Source: Chloroflexota bacterium (lineage in GTDB: Bacteria; Chloroflexota; Anaerolineae; Ardenticatenales; Ardenticatenaceae). Taken from it: a DNA stretch of 6,426 nucleotides. Made by a program: the position numbers and the translations under genes. Each line of letters starts with the position of its first letter. The stretch's first letter is position 1. The stretch is from assembly GCA_003520455.1 (NCBI GenBank), contig DOUV01000532.1, positions 334 to 6,759 on the forward strand, written 5' to 3'. The notes beneath the pieces are model-generated. The model worked only from the letters and a program-made list of their open reading frames with translations. It was not told where the DNA came from and made no database searches. This document shows, piece by piece, positions 1 to 6,041 of the stretch.

Positions 1-120
1 CTGGGCGGCCGGGCGGTTGCTCCAGGCATACGCACGGTGTGTCAGATGAATTTGGAAAAGGGCAAAAGCGGTTACTACGAACCACGTTCTCACCCGCGCA
101 ACGACGACTTGACCGATGTT

Positions 121-657
121 CTAGCCTTTGGGTGCCTGCGAGCGCTGGCCGACAATCGTGATGATACCATCCCCGGCCTCGACCCGCTCCACGTGCCCGA
201 GGTGATCGCCGGTCAAAGCCTGGCGAAGCTGGTCGTTGATCAGCGAGAGCACAGCGTCTGGAATCGCCACGCGCCCAAAGCGCGCTTCGCGAAAGTCGAA
301 CTGCAGGACACCGTTTTCGACCCGCGGTGAGGCCACAACTCGGAAATCCTCGCTGACGCCGACCGTGGCGCGGCCGGTAAAAATGATCAGGCCGGGTTTG
401 AATTCGACCTGTGGCTCCTCGATTGGGCCGGTTTGGGCTCGTAACTGGAGGTACGACGTGACCTCTTCTTGCGTGATGGTCAGGTTGATCTGGTCGCTCC
501 GGTTGTTGCCCACCTCTGCAAGCTTGGTTTCGAGTTCAGTTGCGGCCTGTTCGGAGACCGGCACGCTGGCCGGTCGGGCCTCCTTTTTCGTTCCCAGGCT
601 GCAGGCGGTCAGGGCCACGGCGATTATCAACCCAATAATCAGGTGTTGGCGACGCAT
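121..657 (-). CDS. Putative lipoprotein, YpmS/LmeA-like lipid-binding fold suspected
   Basis: The 178-residue product starts with a lipoprotein signal: two arginines, a hydrophobic stretch (residues 6-18) and a lipobox LTAC with the lipidated cysteine at position 19, so it should be anchored to the outer face of the membrane. A polar linker (20-50) follows. The folded part (about 55-172) alternates beta-strand-like segments, including NLTITQEEVTSYL, a VEFKPGLIIFTG strand pair, and a helix near 132-148. This pattern recalls the YpmS (DUF2140) and LmeA (DUF2993) families of envelope lipid-binding-like proteins, but that is a resemblance judged by eye and no function is assigned. The start is supported by AAGGAG on the minus strand (666-671), 8 nt before ATG. 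The gene is divergent from scpB with a 22-bp gap. No clear terminator is visible downstream (1-120). I am sure of the gene and the lipoprotein signal, and unsure of the family. Confidence 0.85.
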   Translation of the reverse strand: MRRQHLIIGLIIAVALTACSLGTKKEARPASVPVSEQAATELETKLAEVGNNRSDQINLTITQEEVTSYLQLRAQTGPIEEPQVEFKPGLIIFTGRATVGVSEDFRVVASPRVENGVLQFDFREARFGRVAIPDAVLSLINDQLRQALTGDHLGHVERVEAGDGIITIVGQRSQAPKG

Positions 658-665
658 CGTTGATG

Positions 666-671
666 CTCCTT
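666..671 (-). promoter_or_regulatory. Shine-Dalgarno site of the lipoprotein gene
   Basis: AAGGAG on the minus strand lies 8 nt before the ATG at 657 and fixes that start. Read on the plus strand, the same bases form CTCCTT in the leader of scpB, which resembles the 16S anti-Shine-Dalgarno sequence rather than a ribosome site. scpB therefore lacks a visible ribosome site of its own. Confidence 0.7.
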
Positions 672-679
672 CGTAACGT

Positions 680-1267
680 ATGAGTGAGATTCCGACGAGC
701 CCGGTGCCGGCGGTTCCGTGTGACGATCCTGTTGCTCTCAGCGTCCCGCTCGAGACGCTGCTCTTCGTGGCCGAGGTGCCGGTCAGCCCGGAGACGTTGG
801 CTCAGGCGCTGGAGTGCTCTCCCGAGGCGGTGGTGGCCGGGCTGCAGACGCTCTCTGATCGGCTGGCGGCGACCGGGTTGCGCCTCCAATACTTCCGTGG
901 CCGAGTGCAACTCGTCACGGCACCCGAACTGGCTCCCTTTGTCGAGCGGTTTCTTGGTCTCGACCTCTCAAGCAAATTATCTACCGCCGCGCTCGAAACC
1001 CTGGCAATCATTGCCTACCGCCAACCGGTCACCCGGTTGGCGATCGACGAGATCCGGGGGGTCAACAGCGGCGGCGTCCTGCGAACCCTGCTGGCCCGCG
1101 AGCTGGTCGAAGAAGTCGGCCGGCTTGATACGGTTGGGCACCCGATCCTCTACGGTACGACCTTTCAGTTCCTCCGCTACTTCGGCCTCAGTAGTCTGGA
1201 CGAGCTGCCGCCGCTCGATCTCGAAGCCGCCGCCCGGCTCCTCAGCGAGGTGGCCGGGAACACGTAG
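680..1267 (+). CDS. scpB: Segregation and condensation protein B (ScpB)
   Basis: ScpB is the kleisin-associated winged-helix subunit of the SMC-ScpA-ScpB condensin complex, which compacts and segregates the chromosome; it acts as a dimer on ScpA in the cytoplasm. The 195-residue length is normal. Visible family hallmarks are the N-terminal helix LETLLFVAEVPVSPETLAQAL (about 24-44, first winged helix), the block ALETLAIIAYRQPVTR (about 104-119), then EIRGVNSGGVLRTLL (123-137), the VGRLDTVGHPILYGTT motif (146-161) and the C-terminal YFGLSSLDELPPL (167-179). The start is constrained by an in-frame TAA at 674-676, just two codons upstream. The GTG at codon 9 is an alternative, since no good ribosome site precedes the ATG. 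A partner scpA, often directly upstream in other bacteria, is not in this window; the upstream neighbour here is a divergent lipoprotein gene. The family call is firm. Confidence 0.96.
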   Translation: MSEIPTSPVPAVPCDDPVALSVPLETLLFVAEVPVSPETLAQALECSPEAVVAGLQTLSDRLAATGLRLQYFRGRVQLVTAPELAPFVERFLGLDLSSKLSTAALETLAIIAYRQPVTRLAIDEIRGVNSGGVLRTLLARELVEEVGRLDTVGHPILYGTTFQFLRYFGLSSLDELPPLDLEAAARLLSEVAGNT

Positions 1268-1346
1268 CCGGTAGCAAAATGGCACTGCTTTGAATGCATT
1301 GCACCTTGCGACCTGCTTCGTTGCTGCTAGCTCCCCTGACGACCTG

Positions 1347-1994
1347 CTACTTTTCCAGCCGGAAGCCGTGCCCGCGCACGGTCACGATAAACTCCTGCTC
1401 GGGGGCCACCTCGGCCAGCCGGCGACGAAGACGGCGCACCAGGGCGTCGATGGCCTGTTCGGTGACTCCCTCGATGGCATCGGCTCCCCACACGGCCTCG
1501 ACAATCGCCTCGCGCGGGACGATACCGCCATCGGCCGCCACCAGCAGACGCAAGACCTCGAACTGGGCCGGCGAGAGCGGCGGCTCGAGTGGTTGGCCAC
1601 CGATCCAGACCTGTTTCTTTTCCTCGTCCACACGCAGCATGAAGGCCTGAGCGGCGTCGAAGATGAGCGGTGCTGTGGCCTCGGCGTCGACGAAAATGAA
1701 GCGGTAGGCCAGGCCGAGCTGAACCAGGTCGCCATCTTCGAGGATCACTGACCCCATTGCAGGCTCCCCATTCACGTAAGTGCCATTTTTACTCCCGAGA
1801 TCCTCGATGACGAAGATGTCATCCCTGCGACTGACGCGCGCGTGCTGGCGCGAAATCTGGCGATCCGGCAGAAGAATCTCGCATGCCGAATGGCGGCCGA
1901 TGACCATGCTGGGGCGATCGAGCACCCAGCGCGTGCGGCCGGAATCCCCGATAGTCTCGCTCAGTTGGACGAGCATCGCATGATCTGAGGCCAT
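1347..1994 (-). CDS. FHA domain / OmpR-type winged-helix transcriptional regulator
   Basis: A 215-residue cytoplasmic protein with two domains. The FHA domain (about 8-102), a phosphothreonine-binding module, shows the hallmark residues G33-R34-H35, the ISRQHARV segment (S48, H51) and GSKNGTYVNG (N70, G71, T72), which are the usual phosphopeptide contacts. The C-terminal domain (about 116-214) is a winged helix of the OmpR/PhoB effector type: LSPAQFEVLRLL (140-151), a positively charged recognition helix (about 178-193) and the wing TVRGHGFRL (205-213). There is no receiver domain, so control is more likely through phosphothreonine binding than a His-Asp phosphorelay. It is divergent from a Ser/Thr kinase gene, the obvious candidate partner. 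Mycobacterial EmbR combines the same domain types in the opposite order and is controlled by a Ser/Thr kinase; that is family knowledge and only an analogy here. The ATG is preceded by GGAGG with a short 4-nt spacing. Confidence 0.92.
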   Translation of the reverse strand: MASDHAMLVQLSETIGDSGRTRWVLDRPSMVIGRHSACEILLPDRQISRQHARVSRRDDIFVIEDLGSKNGTYVNGEPAMGSVILEDGDLVQLGLAYRFIFVDAEATAPLIFDAAQAFMLRVDEEKKQVWIGGQPLEPPLSPAQFEVLRLLVAADGGIVPREAIVEAVWGADAIEGVTEQAIDALVRRLRRRLAEVAPEQEFIVTVRGHGFRLEK

Positions 1995-1998
1995 AATA

Positions 1999-2003
1999 CC
2001 TCC
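1999..2003 (-). promoter_or_regulatory. Shine-Dalgarno site of the FHA regulator gene
   Basis: GGAGG on the minus strand (within GAGGAGGT) lies 4 nt before the ATG at 1994. The spacing is short, but the next in-frame ATG (codon 7) would be 22 nt away, so the first ATG is preferred. Confidence 0.7.
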
Positions 2004-2094
2004 TCTATCATTCTCCGCGGCCGACTGTTGGGAGGCCCGGCCGTTGGGCTCGCTCTCCCCTCCGCCCTCGGCCTTCGACCCCCAACACCGATCT

Positions 2095-2123
2095 TTGACA
2101 AGCCTTCATTCTGAGGCTACTCT
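2095..2123 (+). promoter_or_regulatory. Candidate sigma-70-type promoter of the kinase gene
   Basis: A perfect -35 box TTGACA (2095-2100) is followed by a 17-bp spacer and TACTCT (2118-2123), which keeps the T1, A2 and T6 positions of the -10 consensus. Transcription would begin near 2130, giving a very short leader that would include, or just clip, the ribosome site at 2134-2141. The -35 match and the spacing are strong; the -10 is weak. Confidence 0.5.
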
Positions 2124-2133
2124 TTACAACGGT

Positions 2134-2141
2134 AAAGGAGG
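2134..2141 (+). promoter_or_regulatory. Shine-Dalgarno site of the kinase gene
   Basis: AAAGGAGG lies 3 nt before the ATG at 2145 (counted from GGAGG). A GTG at 2151 (codon 3) has a more usual 9-nt spacing and is an equally possible start. The choice changes the protein by only two residues. Confidence 0.65.
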
Positions 2142-2144
2142 GGA

Positions 2145-3152
2145 ATGGCGGTGGCAGGGAGCCTGGCGCCTGGTTGTGAGCTGCGCGAGCGCTACCACAT
2201 TACTGGCCTGATCGGCCAGGGCGGCATGGGCGCCGTCTATATGGCGAACGATCTCCGCCTCGAGGGGCGCAGGACAGCGATTAAAGAGGTGAGCCCTGAG
2301 ACATTTGGCCCCTTGGGCGACCCCTTGGCGGAGCAAGCCCGCCTGCAATTCCACCGTGAGGCCAGCATCCTGGCCCGGCTCGACCATCCGAACCTCCCCA
2401 AGGTCTCGGATTACTTTTCCCACAATGGCCGTGATTACCTCGTCATGGACTACGTGCCCGGCCGCGATCTCAAAGAGATTGTGGACGAAGCGCGCGCCAA
2501 TGCCCAGTTCCTCGACGAGAAGCTGGTTCTGGAGTGGGCCGGGCAGCTCGGCCAGGCCCTGGTCTACCTCCATAACCAGCGTCCGCTCGTTCTCCATCGC
2601 GATATCAAGCCCTCGAACATCAAATTGACGCCTTCCGGCCAGATCAAGCTGGTCGATTTTGGCCTGGTCAAATTGATGGTGCCGGATGATTCCCGGACCG
2701 TCACCGTGTTGCAGGGCCGCGGCACCGTGGCCTACACACCGCTCGAACAGTACGGCGGCGACACGGGCCACACCGATGTCCGCTCCGATATCTACTCGCT
2801 GGGCGCGACGCTCTACCACCTTCTCACCGGGCAGCCACCGGCCGATGCGAAAGAGCGTTTTCTCCGGCCGGGCGCCCTCGTCGCCCCACGAAGCGCCAAC
2901 CCGGCGATTTCCCGCTCGACGGAAGAGGCCCTTCTCTGGGCCCTGGAGATGCACCCCAGTGCGCGGCCGGCCACCATGGCCGAGTTCATGGATGTGCTCT
3001 TGAGCGGTAAGTCGTTCCGTCCCCTGAACTGGCGTAAATCCCCCACCGACCGGATCTGGTCCCAGATTCTGACTGAGAACCAAACGTTGCTGGTGGTTGT
3101 TGTGGCATTACTCCTGGTTGCCACGTTCGTCACCTGGCAGATGGTGGTGTAG
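2145..3152 (+). CDS. Eukaryotic-like serine/threonine protein kinase with C-terminal membrane anchor
   Basis: A 335-residue protein kinase expected to phosphorylate Ser/Thr on cytoplasmic proteins. All catalytic hallmarks are present: Gly-rich loop GQGGMGAVY (24-32), ATP-binding lysine in AIK (K47), alpha-C glutamate (E72), catalytic loop HRDIKPSN (H151, D153, K155, N158), Mg-binding DFG (D171), activation-segment end [11 protein letters not shown] (193-203) with the APE-type glutamate at 201, and [10 protein letters not shown] with the structural aspartate at 215. It is an RD kinase with T184, T186, T194 and T198 in the activation segment. The kinase domain ends near 287; a short basic linker leads to one hydrophobic helix (about 314-334) at the very C-terminus. 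That predicts a tail-anchored cytoplasmic kinase without the extracellular sensor (such as PASTA repeats) many bacterial relatives carry. It is divergent from the FHA regulator and ends 3 bp from the convergent GH3 gene. Confidence 0.96.
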   Translation: MAVAGSLAPGCELRERYHITGLIGQGGMGAVYMANDLRLEGRRTAIKEVSPETFGPLGDPLAEQARLQFHREASILARLDHPNLPKVSDYFSHNGRDYLVMDYVPGRDLKEIVDEARANAQFLDEKLVLEWAGQLGQALVYLHNQRPLVLHRDIKPSNIKLTPSGQIKLVDFGLVKLMVPDDSRTVTVLQGRGTVAYTPLEQYGGDTGHTDVRSDIYSLGATLYHLLTGQPPADAKERFLRPGALVAPRSANPAISRSTEEALLWALEMHPSARPATMAEFMDVLLSGKSFRPLNWRKSPTDRIWSQILTENQTLLVVVVALLLVATFVTWQMVV

Positions 3153-3168
3153 CCGCTACCACGGCCAG
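3134..3168. terminator. Possible bidirectional stem-loop at the convergent kinase/GH3 ends
   Basis: Both stop codons sit in an imperfect hairpin. CTGGC (3134-3138) pairs with GCCAG (3164-3168), then GTGG (3144-3147) with CCAC (3159-3162), and TAG with CTA around a CCG loop. There is an internal loop and a two-base bulge, and neither strand shows a T-tract after the stem. It could help terminate both transcripts but is not a classical intrinsic terminator. Confidence 0.3.
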
Positions 3169-5954
3169 CGTTCCACAACAAGCGGCGCGAGCCCGGCCAG
3201 GAAGGAAGCGCTGATCGCCCCCAAGGCTCCCCAGCCGCCGGGCAGAACACCCATTCCCAGGGCCAGCATATAGATGACGTAGGCGCCGAGGCCCCAGGCA
3301 CCGGCCAGCAGCAGGCGGCGTACCCGCAGCGACGGGGTTGACACCGGCCGGAGCACCCCGGTCACACCTCCCGCCAGGAGAACGCTGCCGAGGGCGAGAA
3401 CGAGAGTCCACCACCCGACGTTGCTCTCTCCACGGCGCAGGAAGCCCGGCGGGATCGGCGTGGCCGTAGGGCTTGGGGTGATGGTGGCCGTCGGCGTCGG
3501 TGATGGCGTGGGCGTGCGCGTGGCGGTGGGTGTGGGCGTGATCGTGGGCGTCGGAGTGGGAGGTGGCACCTGGGTCGCCACCGAGCCAGGACCCTCACCC
3601 GAGATGGTGATGAGCAGAGTCGTGCTCTGCGTCGCGGGCTCGCTCATCGCGTTGACCACCAACTGGCCGACGCGGTCGAGCGTCACGGTGGTCTCGGCGA
3701 CCCCGTTGCTGGTTGTGACCTGGGCGCGCGGCAGTTCGACGCGCTCGGCCGGGTAACGCAGGATGAAGGTGACCGGCGTGCCGTCGGGCACCGGATGGCC
3801 GTTGCGGTCGCGAATGATGCCCGTGCGCAGGGTGATCTGGTCGCCGACGGAGACGTCGATGCTGTTGGGTGGCGCGTTGGCGAGTGGCTGCAAGTTCGCC
3901 AGGTCAATCTGGATGATCTGCCCAGGGTCGGGCTCCAGCCGCGAGATCAGATCGTAGTTCAACCCTGGAATCGAGATCGGCGAGGCTCCGGGCGGGTTGA
4001 ATTCCTGGAAGAGCAGCCGGGCGGCGGCGGTGATGAAGGGCGGGTCGGGGCTGTAAAAGCCATAGTAGGCCGTGAGCTTGCTAATCTCGGTTGCATCCAG
4101 GTAGTAGGGGGCCCCGAACGCCATGACGATCAGGCGCGCTTTCTGGCTACGAAGCTGCTCGGTCGCCTGGCGCAGGAAGAGTTTGACGGCTTCACTGGAA
4201 GGAGTCTCATCGCGCTGCACGCGGCTCATCAGGAAGATGATCCAGTCGGCGTTGCGCACGGTCTCCTCGAGGGTTTTGGTCTCTTCGGGGGTGGCCGCTG
4301 CGTTCAGGTAGCGGCTGAGCAGATCGAAGCTCATGCTGGTGAGTTGCTCGGGCGCAAGCTGGCCGCTGGCGGTGGGACCGTAGCGGGCGAGCAGTGCCTT
4401 CTCGAGCGCATCCACCGGAATCAGCGGATGCGGTTCGCAGCTCCCGCACTCCTTCATCGGCCGGGCATCACTGAAGATGACGATTTTCTCGGTCGGCAGA
4501 GGCGGTCCCGGCACGCGGTCGGCGAGTTCATCCGGGCCGGGGTAGAGCAGTGTGGCCGCCTCTTGAGCGATGCGTGCGATCTCGTTTGTATCGCGCCGGA
4601 GCGGGCTCTCCGTGAGGGTTTCGGGCAATGGCACCTGGACGGTCGCCGGATCGAAGACCCCATCGTAGAGTCGCAGTTTGAGGCGAAGCAGCCGGCCCAG
4701 CGATTCATCGACACGGGCGGCAAAGACCGGGTCGTTTTGGTAGCTCTCGGTGAAGAAGGCGATGGCGCTCTCGATGTTGGCACGCTGCTCGGCCCAGCTC
4801 CCGCTGGCGCTGAACTCGCTCAGGACCAGCAAGTCATTGCCGGCGACGAAGGCTTCCTGCGCCACCCGCTTCGGCGGGAAGGTCCCCACCTGGTCCATGT
4901 AGAAGCGGCGCAGCGCCGGCACGCCGAGGGCGTCGCTCACCAGAATGCCGCCTTGCCCGCGCCAGGGCTGAAACTCGGGCAGCGCCAGGATGGCCGGGAG
5001 GTTCTGGGCATCGAGGCTGATCGGACGCGTGAGTTGGCGGATGTTGCCCTGAAGGCCGCGGTAGCGGATGTTGGTCGTCATCAATCCGTCGGTTTGGCCG
5101 GCCGCATCATCGGGGTTCAACCCGGTTGCCGCAAAGAACGGGGGGAGATCGCTCAGGCGCATCTCGTCCAGCGATTTCTGGATGGTGGCGATCTCCTCGT
5201 CCGGGCGGCGGTCGCTGGCACCCAGCCCGGGAAAATGCTGCACGATCGTGGCCACGCGATTCTGCGAGCCCCGGTGCACACCACGGACGAACGCGCGCCC
5301 CATCTGGCTCACCCAGTAGGGATCGCCGCCGAAGACGCTGGTGCCCAGATCGCCGCGCAATTCGGGGCGCGGCGTGGTGAGGACGTCCAGACTCGGGCCG
5401 AGAAGCATGTTGAACCCGAGCGCTGCTATCTCGCGCCCCAGAACTCTGCCCACAATCTCGGCATTCGCCGGCGCCCAGGTCGCGCCAATTGCCATCTGTG
5501 AAGGAATCTCGGTGAGGCCGCTACGGGGCAGGCTATCCTCAGGATGGATCTGCGACGTCTCGAGCTCCCCGGCGATGAAGAGCGGAACGAAAGGGGCACC
5601 TCCCTCGCGGGCGCTACTCCCCGCGAGGGCCAGCGACTGCAAGCCATTGGTGAGGCTGATCACCTGGGTGACCGTGGTGCTGTTATTGATATAGTTCCCG
5701 TTCGAGGGCCGCAGCACCACACCGCCAACGTGCAGGTCACGCACCAGCCGGGCGGCTGTCGATTCCGGTCCCACGTCGGTCCCGGGAATGCTGACCATGA
5801 AGAGTTGGCCCACCCGCTGCGCCGCTGGCATCGCCGCGATCAGCGCCTCAACGCTGGTCGCTTGAGCCTGGGCCACCGCCCTGGTCGGTCCCAGAAACTG
5901 GCTCGCCAGGACGAGGACGGCGAGCAAACGTCCGAGGAGAGAGTGTGTGCGCAT
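3156..5954 (-). CDS. Exported, membrane-anchored GH3-family protein (beta-N-acetylhexosaminidase-like)
   Basis: A 932-residue exported protein. The order is: signal peptide (1 to about 29); GH3 TIM-barrel (about 35-430) with LFMVSIPG (51-58), REIAALGFNMLLGPSLDV (174-191), FGGDP (208-212), QHFPGLG (239-245) and the nucleophile motif SDALGVPAL (D341); a second alpha/beta domain (about 465-670), as in two-domain GH3 enzymes such as Bacillus NagZ; an Ig/Big-like beta domain (about 695-786); a Pro-Thr linker (about 796-836); and three hydrophobic helices (about 847-868, 880-904, 908-927). The basic loop between helices 1 and 2 fits an outside catalytic part. GH3 NagZ-type enzymes remove N-acetylglucosamine from cell-wall fragments. 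Here the usual KHFPGHG reads QHFPGLG, the acid/base His of the DSH motif aligns with D252, and EGG reads ETS (132-134), so activity is uncertain. An in-frame TAG just upstream limits the start, and the ribosome site is weak. Confidence 0.9.
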   Translation of the reverse strand: MRTHSLLGRLLAVLVLASQFLGPTRAVAQAQATSVEALIAAMPAAQRVGQLFMVSIPGTDVGPESTAARLVRDLHVGGVVLRPSNGNYINNSTTVTQVISLTNGLQSLALAGSSAREGGAPFVPLFIAGELETSQIHPEDSLPRSGLTEIPSQMAIGATWAPANAEIVGRVLGREIAALGFNMLLGPSLDVLTTPRPELRGDLGTSVFGGDPYWVSQMGRAFVRGVHRGSQNRVATIVQHFPGLGASDRRPDEEIATIQKSLDEMRLSDLPPFFAATGLNPDDAAGQTDGLMTTNIRYRGLQGNIRQLTRPISLDAQNLPAILALPEFQPWRGQGGILVSDALGVPALRRFYMDQVGTFPPKRVAQEAFVAGNDLLVLSEFSASGSWAEQRANIESAIAFFTESYQNDPVFAARVDESLGRLLRLKLRLYDGVFDPATVQVPLPETLTESPLRRDTNEIARIAQEAATLLYPGPDELADRVPGPPLPTEKIVIFSDARPMKECGSCEPHPLIPVDALEKALLARYGPTASGQLAPEQLTSMSFDLLSRYLNAAATPEETKTLEETVRNADWIIFLMSRVQRDETPSSEAVKLFLRQATEQLRSQKARLIVMAFGAPYYLDATEISKLTAYYGFYSPDPPFITAAARLLFQEFNPPGASPISIPGLNYDLISRLEPDPGQIIQIDLANLQPLANAPPNSIDVSVGDQITLRTGIIRDRNGHPVPDGTPVTFILRYPAERVELPRAQVTTSNGVAETTVTLDRVGQLVVNAMSEPATQSTTLLITISGEGPGSVATQVPPPTPTPTITPTPTATRTPTPSPTPTATITPSPTATPIPPGFLRRGESNVGWWTLVLALGSVLLAGGVTGVLRPVSTPSLRVRRLLLAGAWGLGAYVIYMLALGMGVLPGGWGALGAISASFLAGLAPLVVERWPW
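3447..3569 (-). repeat. Pro-Thr-rich linker coding repeat within the GH3 gene
   Basis: About 41 codons alternate Pro and Thr, with some Ala, Ser, Ile and one Arg (residues 796-836). On the plus strand this appears as degenerate GGCGTNGGNGTG-like units. It encodes a stiff, extended spacer between the Ig-like domain and the first membrane helix. Such tracts are prone to length change and often O-glycosylated in exported proteins; neither can be seen here. Confidence 0.85.
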
Positions 5955-6011
5955 GCGTGTTGTACTCTACGCCGGGTCGGATCGCGTCATGATCGATAGA
6001 AGCGTAGGAGA

Positions 6012-6041
6012 ATCGTAGGGTTCACGTCTGGCTACTCCCAA
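6012..6041 (-). promoter_or_regulatory. Candidate promoter of the GH3 gene
   Basis: On the minus strand TTGGGA (6036-6041, four of six -35 matches) is followed after 18 bp by TACGAT (6012-6017, four of six -10 matches). Transcription would begin near 6005, about 50 nt before the ATG. Matches are moderate and other placements are possible. Confidence 0.25.

Larger units (their letters stand above)
1995..2144. promoter_or_regulatory. Divergent intergenic control region between FHA regulator and kinase genes
   Basis: This 150-bp gap contains both gene starts' ribosome sites and at least one recognisable promoter facing the kinase. A GC-rich middle (2018-2090) holds two copies of CGGCCG starting 20 bp apart (2018-2023 and 2038-2043), each followed by GTTGGG (2027-2032 and 2043-2048), and an inverted CCCAAC at 2081-2086. 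These could be protein-binding sites, for example for the winged-helix regulator, but that is inference. No convincing minus-strand promoter for the FHA gene was recognised. Confidence 0.55.

Noticed and set aside
2..49. A possible C-terminal tail of a plus-strand gene entering from the left edge (15 codons to a TGA at 47-49)
   Set aside because: All three plus frames are open this close to the edge, and 15 residues carry no recognisable motif, so it cannot be told from chance.
37..330. A plus-strand open frame at the left edge overlapping the lipoprotein gene
   Set aside because: Most of it is antisense to the lipoprotein gene, which has a lipobox and a good ribosome site. No ribosome site precedes this frame.
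1268..1346. A terminator between the convergent scpB and FHA regulator genes
   Set aside because: The 79-bp gap has only short palindromes such as AATGCATT and GCTAGC and a 9-bp direct repeat (CGACCTGCT), with no stable stem followed by a T-tract on either strand.
2124..3083. A 319-codon minus-strand open frame opposite the kinase gene
   Set aside because: The plus strand carries all kinase motifs in order. The antisense product shows no recognisable domain.
3447..3569. A tandem DNA repeat or CRISPR-like array
   Set aside because: The repeated pattern is the codon pattern of a Pro-Thr linker in the GH3 gene, with no constant repeat/spacer structure.
3795..5501. A 568-codon plus-strand open frame inside the GH3 gene
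   Set aside because: It is wholly antisense to a gene with clear GH3 motifs, signal peptide and linker. Long antisense frames are common where codons are GC-rich, and its translation shows no family features.
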